Assembly (NCBI RefSeq): GCF_000012305.1
Contig: NC_007204.1
Coordinates: 1,612,001-1,676,000 of the forward strand
Direction: 5' to 3'
DNA: 64,000 nucleotides
Origin: Psychrobacter arcticus 273-4
GTDB taxonomy: Bacteria; Pseudomonadota; Gammaproteobacteria; Pseudomonadales; Moraxellaceae
A program made the translations under genes and the position numbers. Positions 56,805 through 64,000 of the stretch are shown here, piece by piece; position 1 is the stretch's first letter, and each line of letters begins with the position of its first letter. Below the pieces are notes generated by a model. The model ran no database searches, was not told the DNA's origin, and saw only the letters and a program-made list of their open reading frames with translations.

Positions 56805-59800
56805 ATGCTAGAAATGCGCGACGACCAAAATCTCGACAGTATGTCGACTGCAGAGCATGGTCTAAATATAAGTAATGAATTAGTTTCCAACAACCAACCA
56901 CTAGAAGCAGCTAAAAAGAAAAATAAACTATTAAGAGTAGCTCTATTAAATAGTTACCTGAAAGGACAAAGCCACCTTATTGAGGTAGATAGCAATACTA
57001 TTCTTACTGGTCGTAATAGTGCCGGTAAAACAACGTTAATGGGCGCTATCGTGCCGTTTTTTGGCACCAAGCTAAGTAGTATTTCCAAAAAATCTGAAGT
57101 ACATAAGAGTTTTGTAGAGTTCTACCTCCCTTATGCAAACAGCTATATCGTTTATGAATACATAAGAGAGGGTCAAAAAAAGTGCGTCTTGATCAGGAAT
57201 AGTGGTGGTGTTCAAGTTTTCAACTTCATTGATTCAGAATATAAAGAGAAGTGGTTTGTCAGTATGGACTTGCAGGGTAAGCGCTCTTTTCATCAGTTTG
57301 AGGCGGTAAAAGCGAACATTGAGTCAGACGGGTTATACATTTCTAACAATGTGCGCCAGTTGTCATACGAGGCTATTATTAGTAACTGCCCTCCTCATCG
57401 TGTTAAAGCATCTATACGCTCAACAGATAGCCTCAGAAGTATCTCTGCACTACGTCATGACTTTTCATTAGCGACAGGGAAAGGGAGTTTCTATGGTTTT
57501 GCTTCAATCGCTAGCAACATATTACAGACAAAGCTTGAATTTAATGAGATATGCGAGTTCTTAGTAGAGGCGATGAAGGCGGAGAATAAGGTTAGAGACA
57601 ATGAGATTATTATCGACTCTAAAGGGGTCGATACCGCTAAGTGGGTACGTCAACGGGATACTTGGGGCAAGATTGAAGTGTTACGACCACAGTTTGATCG
57701 TTTATCTTTAGCAGTCAAAATGAATGCCTCTAATCAAAATGAATTATCTACAGACATTAGCATCATAGGTGGTCTACTGATTGAGCTGAAGAACAAAATA
57801 AGAAACAACAAGGACTTACTGAACCAATATCAAAACTCTATCAATCTACTTAAAAGTGATATCAATGAAGTATCTGCTCAATGGAGACGAGACCAAGGTG
57901 ACTTAGACGCTCAATTAAGTCGTCTGACTCTTGATATTGATAAGCTTGAGGCGCGTAAATTTGAGTTTGAAAATGGTATTGCTGGCAAGCATAAACCCGT
58001 GAATGAATTAAAAGAGCTGTCATCACAGATACAAGCTCTCAACACTCAAAAAGACCATCAAGAAAGCCTTTTAAATGACTATGAAGATAAAGAGCGTGAG
58101 GCTGCTGCAGTCATCAAACAAATAGAATCCATACTTCAAAAAGAATTGCTGGCAATTGAAAACAGTCTAACTCAGAAACTTGCCAGCATTGAACATGAGA
58201 TAACTAAGGCAGACGGTGTATACGAGCATGCTTATTCTGAATTAATGAAATCACAATACGCTCATATAGAATCTATTCGCGATAGTGCCAAAATTCAGAT
58301 AGATAATATTCGTGACAAGCTACAACAGCTAAAAATAGATAAAGCCCTTCTTGATCAATCTGTCACTAGTATTGATATCAGCCTTAAATATAAGCAAGAC
58401 TTGGAGCAAGTTGCTGGCGAGATACGTGCTAAACAAAAGCAGTTAAGCCGAGATATAGAAAACGAAAGCATAGCTAAAGAGCAAAGCCGTGCCGCGCAAG
58501 CAGAAAATAGCAACCTTCAAAACGAGCTTATCGAAAATTCACGAAGTATAGAGAGGTTTCAAGCAGATTATAAAAAGCTTCAGGACTTATTAAAAGGCGA
58601 TACCCTATTTAGCTTTTTGGTACAAAGCGAAGATGATCAGAGCCTAGTTGCTACAGTAGACCAAGTTAGACGAGCCATAGACCCCGCATTACTTAATCGT
58701 ACCGACCTAGAACCGTCATGGCTAGACGCAGATAGTAGCGATAACCATATCCAAACTGGTGAGTCCTTGTATGGTCTGATCATAGATACTGCAAAAATTG
58801 ATAACTCAAAAAGTCAGTCTCGCCGTGAAATCACTCAGCAGATGCTTAGCATTGATGCTCAAATATCTAGTAAAAACGAGAGAAAGAAAGAAGTTGAGTC
58901 TTTATTACTTGCCAGCCAAAAAAGAATAAAACTTGCAAGAGATGAGAGCTATCAAGCTACCGTCAATATTACTAAAACTAAAGAATCAATAGAAAGCTTA
59001 AATCAAAGTAGCAAGCAATTAGAGCTAAGAGCCAAAGCAGATCTTGAAGACAGAAAAACTAAGCTTGCTCAGCAAGTAGCAGCGTTAGCAACCGAAATTG
59101 CTGGTAAGCAAAATGAGCTAACTAATATAGAGCTCGGAGTTCATGAAAACATTAATGATATCAAGCAACAGGATAAGATTAGACTTAAGCAATTAGAAGC
59201 CAGCCAAACTCAAAGAAAAGAGCAACTCAACCAAGATAAGAAAGCGGCTACCGTTAAGGCGCAACAACAGAGCACTAGTGCTCGTCAACGTCGAGACAAT
59301 GCTATTAATGCAAACGGCTATGATGATAATGTGATAATTGGTGTTAGGGATACCATCAAAGATATTACCGCTCAGCTCAAACGTGCTGAATCTGCTCAGT
59401 TGCGCGTTACCCTGTATGATGAATTTTTAGCTGAAGAGTACACACAAGCTAGTGCTTACACTCAAAAACACAGTGAGCTAAAGTCTATTGTTATCACCAA
59501 TACTCAAGCTTTCAATGAGATTATTGAGGAAAAAACCAGGAAAGCTGGTAGTTTATCTGAGGAAGCCTCTAGCATTGAGCAAGACTTGACGGTAGCCAAT
59601 GCTGATCTTGAGCGACTAGAAACGACCCTTAAAGCCGCTAACAATACCTTTATAAGTACATTAGTACCAAATCAGCCACCACCCGCAGAGTTTGCCTCAA
59701 AAACCCTATTTGAGCTACATGATACTGCGCTATTCGTACTCGATAAATCTAAAGAGACTATTGAGAAGACTAGGAACACTATCAAAGAAGGTATCAACAT

Positions 59801-60740
59801 ACTTACCGCTATAAAATCACCATTTATCAATAACGAGAGTATGTTTGAGACCTTACTTTCCAATGACAGCACAGTAGGCCGTCCTGATGACTATAACTGG
59901 TTCATACAAGCGCGTATCTTTACTGAGTATTTAAACAATGAGCATGAGACTAGAAAAGAGGTCATCATCAATCACTATCTGGTTGAAGCTCATAAAATTC
60001 GCGATTTTAAATTCAAACTAGACCAAGCGCATCATAGCCTAACCACATTCTCAAACCGTATTAATCGTAGCTGTAGAGAGGTCTGTGATAAATTGGGCGC
60101 GTTGGCTATCGAGAATCTAAAGATTACGCTAACCTCTAGTATTAGAGATAACGAATGGTATTCGGTACTCAATACCTTTACCGAGGCATTCGAAGAATGG
60201 GTTAACAAGGATATTCATGACAGGTATCGTATGCCTGATGAAGAACTTTTAATGAAGCTTGACCAAGTACAAAGCTATATTGGTCAAAACAAAATGAACA
60301 TCAAACTGTCAGAACAGTTCTTTGTCAGCTTGACGGTGAAACAAAGAGGTAAAGAGGAGCAGCATACCGACCGTGCCAAATCTTTCCCTGATATCGGCTC
60401 AAATGGCACCATGCGTATTGCCCAGCTGATTATTTATATTGCCCTACTCTCAGTCATATCGACCACTGATACTAGTGAGCTCAAATTCTTTATTGATGAA
60501 GTGGGTGTGCTTGACCCTACCAATACCCAAGAGCTATTAGGCTTACTGCAAAAACTAGGTATTTCAGCCATGTGCGCCGCACCAGAGAATCCTCATGACG
60601 CTGTGATCCCCTTATTCTCTAACAACATTGGCTGTGCTTATGATGTTAACACTTATAGATATGAGCTATCACAGACAGATGATATGTACTCGCTAACTCA
60701 GGACCACCAGTTAGAGCAATATGGAGTATTCGAAGAATGA
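56805..60740 (+). CDS. SMC-like ATPase of a Wadjet/MksB-type system (JetC-like)
   Basis: Large DNA-loop-extruding ATPase of 1311 residues. Walker A GRNSAGKTTLMG lies at 69-76 and two long coiled-coil arms (~330-640 and ~680-1000, Gln/Lys/Glu rich) are interrupted by a hinge-like part. The C-terminal head has FPDIGSNGTMRIAQLI as signature near 1197 and Walker B LKFFIDEVGVLDP near 1230. I chose ATG at 56805 (CAGGAT upstream) over a TTG at 56778. It is the first gene of four overlapping genes; Wadjet-type systems recognise and cleave circular plasmids. Confidence 0.85.
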   Translation: MLEMRDDQNLDSMSTAEHGLNISNELVSNNQPLEAAKKKNKLLRVALLNSYLKGQSHLIEVDSNTILTGRNSAGKTTLMGAIVPFFGTKLSSISKKSEVHKSFVEFYLPYANSYIVYEYIREGQKKCVLIRNSGGVQVFNFIDSEYKEKWFVSMDLQGKRSFHQFEAVKANIESDGLYISNNVRQLSYEAIISNCPPHRVKASIRSTDSLRSISALRHDFSLATGKGSFYGFASIASNILQTKLEFNEICEFLVEAMKAENKVRDNEIIIDSKGVDTAKWVRQRDTWGKIEVLRPQFDRLSLAVKMNASNQNELSTDISIIGGLLIELKNKIRNNKDLLNQYQNSINLLKSDINEVSAQWRRDQGDLDAQLSRLTLDIDKLEARKFEFENGIAGKHKPVNELKELSSQIQALNTQKDHQESLLNDYEDKEREAAAVIKQIESILQKELLAIENSLTQKLASIEHEITKADGVYEHAYSELMKSQYAHIESIRDSAKIQIDNIRDKLQQLKIDKALLDQSVTSIDISLKYKQDLEQVAGEIRAKQKQLSRDIENESIAKEQSRAAQAENSNLQNELIENSRSIERFQADYKKLQDLLKGDTLFSFLVQSEDDQSLVATVDQVRRAIDPALLNRTDLEPSWLDADSSDNHIQTGESLYGLIIDTAKIDNSKSQSRREITQQMLSIDAQISSKNERKKEVESLLLASQKRIKLARDESYQATVNITKTKESIESLNQSSKQLELRAKADLEDRKTKLAQQVAALATEIAGKQNELTNIELGVHENINDIKQQDKIRLKQLEASQTQRKEQLNQDKKAATVKAQQQSTSARQRRDNAINANGYDDNVIIGVRDTIKDITAQLKRAESAQLRVTLYDEFLAEEYTQASAYTQKHSELKSIVITNTQAFNEIIEEKTRKAGSLSEEASSIEQDLTVANADLERLETTLKAANNTFISTLVPNQPPPAEFASKTLFELHDTALFVLDKSKETIEKTRNTIKEGINILTAIKSPFINNESMFETLLSNDSTVGRPDDYNWFIQARIFTEYLNNEHETRKEVIINHYLVEAHKIRDFKFKLDQAHHSLTTFSNRINRSCREVCDKLGALAIENLKITLTSSIRDNEWYSVLNTFTEAFEEWVNKDIHDRYRMPDEELLMKLDQVQSYIGQNKMNIKLSEQFFVSLTVKQRGKEEQHTDRAKSFPDIGSNGTMRIAQLIIYIALLSVISTTDTSELKFFIDEVGVLDPTNTQELLGLLQKLGISAMCAAPENPHDAVIPLFSNNIGCAYDVNTYRYELSQTDDMYSLTQDHQLEQYGVFEE

Positions 60741-61360
60741 AAGAGCATGAGATATTAAGAATGATAATGCAGAACAAGCTTATCTGCCCTATCAGCGAAC
60801 CTGAAGCCTATAAGTGGTTAAAGGATAGTGAAGATAACGTTAATCGTATCTCAATCCATCTTGAGCCCTTTGGTGTCAAGCTAGTCTCTATGTGTGATGG
60901 CGACGTGTATGCTGGCTTGAACACCGTACCATCCGAGTCTGACAAAAAGGCCATCTCTAAGCAGTTCCATGACATATACAACAATATTGGGCCTATCATT
61001 GAAATGCTGACCTGTCTTGCCAGCGCTGATGAACATAATAATGCTCTGGTAATGGGCGATAAGCTCAAACAAGCTGAGTTAGTATTAACTGCTAATGACA
61101 ATAAGCATTTTGAGAGTATGCTCAATCAAGTCTCTGAAATTACAGGTGCTACCAAAAAGCCCAATGATCAACAGGTAGAAGCTCTACTTGAGCGACTAAG
61201 AAAGCATGACATTGTCATCTTGTCTAATAGTGCTCAAAAAATATACCGTGTGACCGGCATGATTAGTTATATTAGCCAAATCTTTGAATACATCACCGAA
61301 AACCTCTTTGATGATTTTAATGAAGAGGAGATTGAACTGCAGCAAGGGCTCAGCTTATGA
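60737..61360 (+). CDS. MksE/JetB-like winged-helix subunit (DUF4194-like)
   Basis: 207 residues between the SMC and kleisin-like genes, overlapping both by 4 bases (ATGA), so stoichiometric coupling is likely. Helix-rich with winged-helix features at the N-terminus (ISEPEAYKWLKDSEDN, VKLVSMCDGDVYAGL) and the C-terminus (LLERLRKHDIVILSNSAQKIYRVTGMISY), as in JetB/MksE. Sequence identity to the family is low, so the assignment rests on size, position and fold pattern. Confidence 0.65.
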   Translation: MKEHEILRMIMQNKLICPISEPEAYKWLKDSEDNVNRISIHLEPFGVKLVSMCDGDVYAGLNTVPSESDKKAISKQFHDIYNNIGPIIEMLTCLASADEHNNALVMGDKLKQAELVLTANDNKHFESMLNQVSEITGATKKPNDQQVEALLERLRKHDIVILSNSAQKIYRVTGMISYISQIFEYITENLFDDFNEEEIELQQGLSL

Positions 61361-62685
61361 GCGAGGGTATAAAACTTACCGAGGACAAGATCAAAACCTT
61401 GGGCCGGGCTATTACGGACAAATCTGATGTGCTCTTTGAGTCCTACTCTCCTGAAGGGTGTTTCGGTGCTGTAAACACAAGCTCCAAACAGTATCAAGTA
61501 CTGCGTGACAGTGGCGTCATAAGCATTAATGCCAATAGTATTACGCTTGGATCTAGTTTTAGAGATATTTTGCGAACGGTTGATCAAAAGTCCTATCGTA
61601 CGCACACTATGCCAGACGTAGAGGACTGGAAGCAAAATATCCATCATTCCATTCAAATGGCACAAGCTGCATCAGATTCATTTGATGAAACGCACGATGA
61701 GATGATGCACTTAGCGAATATCCGAGATGAGGCCAATATGCTATCTGAGGCTTTAGGCCGTGAGATGTCGAATATTGAGTACATTATTAACTCAGACCTT
61801 AATAATACGCCTAACATAAAAGCTAAGCGTATTATCCTTGAAAGCTTGAATAAGAAAATTAAATCGCAGATCCAAAAAACAGCTATTTTAAGTCGTGAAG
61901 AGCTTTATAAGCTCCATGGTGACTATACTAAAGCCGCTGTCATATTGGATGAATACCTGTCTGACTCTATCGTTAAATTCAACCATGAAATGGGCGTTCA
62001 TCTAGATAAGACCATCCTGCTTATCGATAAGTTAAAAAGAGATCAGAACCGTCAAAATAAGATACTGTGGCAACTGCATAAAGCATTGAGAAACGAGCAG
62101 TTTATCCCTAAACAAATGGGGCTTGAGTTAAGAGATATCGAAAGCATAGGCTTGGCATTTGGCGGGATAGAGGTTAGTGATAATCTTTATAACATTGAGT
62201 TAAGCGATGACAGTTATCTTCTTGCTACTATCATGGGTAAACTTGCCAGCAGCAAACCCATTATCAAAGGTAAAGACATAAATATTTATGAGGGTGAGTA
62301 TGTTGAATCGACAGACAAAACTGAACAACAAAAACCCTCGGCTGAAAAGCTTTGGGTTCTAAAATATCTGTCCAATAACAACACCGATGACCTGAGTAAA
62401 TGTTACTCGGTTAGAGAGTATTGGCAAACTGCTGGCTTGACCCATATCGTCGAATATAAGGCCTTTTTAGCTTTAGTGCTTAAGGTCTGTGGTAGCAACT
62501 TTAAGAGCGATCATATTATTAAGAAAAAAGACACTTGCTATTGGAAGCTTTATCTAAAAAAGCGGTGGTTATCCGATACTTGCGACACTCTGTATATAAC
62601 AGATGCTAAGTATGTTAGATGTAATACCACATCTAACGAACCTAGTGAGAACGAATTATGGACGCTAAACTCGCTCAACGCTTAG
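61357..62685 (+). CDS. Kleisin-like subunit (MksF/JetA-like)
   Basis: 442 residues: an N-terminal winged-helix-like part (KQYQVLRDSGVISINANSITLG), a long helical middle (~95-240) like the MukF/JetA dimer bundle, and a C-terminal part that seems to form another winged helix (KDTCYWKLYLKKRWL). It should bridge the SMC heads and bind the small subunit. It overlaps the preceding gene by 4 bases and the following one by 28. In canonical Wadjet this gene comes first; here it is third. Confidence 0.6.
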   Translation: MSEGIKLTEDKIKTLGRAITDKSDVLFESYSPEGCFGAVNTSSKQYQVLRDSGVISINANSITLGSSFRDILRTVDQKSYRTHTMPDVEDWKQNIHHSIQMAQAASDSFDETHDEMMHLANIRDEANMLSEALGREMSNIEYIINSDLNNTPNIKAKRIILESLNKKIKSQIQKTAILSREELYKLHGDYTKAAVILDEYLSDSIVKFNHEMGVHLDKTILLIDKLKRDQNRQNKILWQLHKALRNEQFIPKQMGLELRDIESIGLAFGGIEVSDNLYNIELSDDSYLLATIMGKLASSKPIIKGKDINIYEGEYVESTDKTEQQKPSAEKLWVLKYLSNNNTDDLSKCYSVREYWQTAGLTHIVEYKAFLALVLKVCGSNFKSDHIIKKKDTCYWKLYLKKRWLSDTCDTLYITDAKYVRCNTTSNEPSENELWTLNSLNA

Positions 62686-63569
62686 AGAGCAGTAAGACTT
62701 TGCTTGATATACAGCAAAAGCTACAGGCTGGTGAGGATACTATCGCTTTTAGAACGCCTAGCAATGTTTTTGCGCTACTGGTTATTTATGATGCAGATAT
62801 AGGTCACAAAATAGGACGTAATATACATATAAAGCCTGGTGGTTGGAACCGTATTGTTAGCCTTATTAAAGCTCATACTAAGATAGATATAGCGCACGAC
62901 GACATAACGGCAATGAAAACCAAAGATCGTGTCGACAACAGCTTGACTATGTCCAATGAGAAGATGCTGAGTAAAGCGCCTACAAAAGGATTCTTTGAAT
63001 TAAGAATGCTTGGTTCTGATAATGATTTGGCGCTTGCCACCCAGAACTATATTCATAGAGCCTCTAAAGAAAACGCTTACCTAGGTGTTCACAGTGATGA
63101 TTTGATGCAGTGGAATATTGATAATCTTATTGTCATAGAGAACTTCACTAGCTTTTGTCGTTTTACTGAGCAAGACTTAGCATTAATAGAAGGCTGGCAT
63201 GGTCAAACTACCGCTTTAGTCTATAGAGGCCACAAGGCTAGTAATACTACTCTAATTTACGAAAGCCTCAAAAACACTAAGTGCTCTAAATATATCTTTG
63301 CTGACTATGATTTCGCTGGTCTAAGCATCGCACAATCTATCGGAGAATCAATTTTAGCTACTGGCTTTATAATGCCACAAGATCCTTGGCTCAATAACGA
63401 TGAGATGCTAGATATGAATAAGAAGCAAACTAGGCTTGTACAGTCACATATCACTGTTAGCCACCCTGCTCTGCAGCCTTACTATAATCATCTGAAGGAA
63501 AATTTTTTAGCAATAACTCAAGAAGCTTTAGTCGCTAGGTCGATACCTTTAACCATTGTTAGTGTTTGA
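62658..63569 (+). CDS. Toprim nuclease subunit (JetD/MksG-like)
   Basis: 303 residues. The C-terminal half is a Toprim domain related to topoisomerase VI A: Glu161 in NLIVIENFTSF and the acidic pair Asp216/Asp218 in IFADYDFAGLSIAQS. JetD cuts plasmid DNA after the SMC complex has loaded. The N-terminal half (~1-110) has DNA-binding character (LKAHTKIDIAHDD-type winged helix) and no recognised DUF3322 motif. It overlaps the kleisin-like gene by 28 bases; last gene of the operon. Confidence 0.78.
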   Translation: MDAKLAQRLESSKTLLDIQQKLQAGEDTIAFRTPSNVFALLVIYDADIGHKIGRNIHIKPGGWNRIVSLIKAHTKIDIAHDDITAMKTKDRVDNSLTMSNEKMLSKAPTKGFFELRMLGSDNDLALATQNYIHRASKENAYLGVHSDDLMQWNIDNLIVIENFTSFCRFTEQDLALIEGWHGQTTALVYRGHKASNTTLIYESLKNTKCSKYIFADYDFAGLSIAQSIGESILATGFIMPQDPWLNNDEMLDMNKKQTRLVQSHITVSHPALQPYYNHLKENFLAITQEALVARSIPLTIVSV

Positions 63570-63680
63570 ATCAGGTTAAAGACTTAGTTTCGAAATTGAG
63601 ATCGATAGCGGGCAATCATTTAACGATAAAGTAGACCAAATATTTATTCTAGGTTGCTTAATTTTTAGTAAAATCTAGGC

Positions 63681-63732
63681 AATAAAAAAAGCCGAATGCT
63701 ACTTTTAATCGTAACATTCAGCTTTTTTATTC
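63681..63732. terminator. Hairpin at the right end of the island
   Basis: AATAAAAAAAGC-GAATG / CATTC-GCTTTTTTATT stem with one mismatch on each side, between the Toprim gene and the convergent malic enzyme gene; serves both strands. Confidence 0.8.
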
Positions 63733-63746
63733 GTATTTTCTAATTT

Positions 63747-64000
63747 TTAGAAAGAAGTACGGCGATAGTTGTGGTATCTAGGTAACCAGAAATTAGCTTT
63801 TAATCGACGTTCTAAATTTTCTGCCGTGACAGGTAATGCCAATTTATCTTCAATCGCCTGTAGGGCAACTGCATAGGCTATTTTTTCACTGATTTCTCTA
63901 ATGAACTTAATGGGCGGTAATATTGCACCTGGTGCTTTTTCATATTCCATTGATATGTCTGCAAGTGCTTGGCTTGCAGACATTAACATATTATCGCTGA
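63747..64000 (-). CDS. maeA: NAD-dependent malic enzyme, partial (N-terminus beyond window)
   Basis: Oxidative decarboxylation of malate to pyruvate with NAD+. Only the C-terminal ~84 codons are present: MLMSASQALAD, AILPPIKFIREISEKIAYAVA and the last residues FWLPRYHNYRRTSF, which match the end of E. coli MaeA/SfcA (FWKPEYRDYRRTS from memory). Core gene marking the resumption of the chromosome after the island. The start lies outside the window. Confidence 0.88.
   Translation of the reverse strand, partial: SDNMLMSASQALADISMEYEKAPGAILPPIKFIREISEKIAYAVALQAIEDKLALPVTAENLERRLKANFWLPRYHNYRRTSF

Overview
The window reads as a chromosome segment of a gammaproteobacterium of the family Moraxellaceae, most likely Psychrobacter. 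The call rests on the gene content (sthA, ppsR divergent from ppsA, a GYF/RDD membrane protein, rpsF-rpsR-rplI, SelO, guaB, glmM, cysS, cca), on moderately AT-rich coding and on a family of 138-bp dispersed palindromic elements. This is an inference from gene content; no database was searched.

Layout. Positions 1-41200 are ordinary core chromosome. sthA (cut by the left edge), ppsR and ppsA handle redox balance and PEP synthesis. A GYF/RDD membrane protein and the rpsF-rpsR-rplI operon follow; the rpsF leader has a hairpin carrying a CCG bulge that fits the S6:S18 autoregulatory motif. Positions 7500-10000 are a decay zone with a histidine-phosphatase remnant, glycerate kinase, an IS256-type remnant and two copies of the 138-bp element. 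Next come RidA and DadA-type genes, a broken helicase, NnrS, an aldehyde-detoxification cluster (ALDH, TetR, YqhD-type ADH, DJ-1/PfpI) with two near-identical 15-bp operators, a broken GST, a broken PLP-fold gene, an EmrAB-type efflux pair, pdxH, glmM, guaB, cysS, a PduO-type adenosyltransferase, a lipoprotein, a GDPD, a fatty-acid desaturase, SelO, maeB, cca and a pteridine reductase.

A tRNA with a CAU anticodon (41280-41356) is followed at once by a tyrosine integrase, and from there to about 63700 the window is a defence island. It holds a complete type II CBASS operon (capV-dncV-cap2-cap3, closely resembling the Vibrio cholerae set), six perfect 13-bp tandem repeats in the CBASS leader, an IS5-family element inserted in the stop codon of the upstream gene, and two DUF262 proteins. 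Next is a five-gene block encoding PP2C, a WYL regulator, two small proteins resembling the C-terminal half of FtsZ without its GTPase domain, and a DUF1810 protein. Divergent from that block is a four-gene SMC operon of Wadjet/MksBEFG type in an unusual order (SMC first, then small winged-helix protein, kleisin-like protein and Toprim nuclease). Core sequence resumes with the 3' end of an NAD-dependent malic enzyme gene at the right edge.

The best candidate for something new is the PP2C-WYL-FtsZ-like-DUF1810-FtsZ-like block and its divergent arrangement with the SMC operon. The FtsZ resemblance and the reordered SMC operon are read directly from the sequence; that they form one system is inference.
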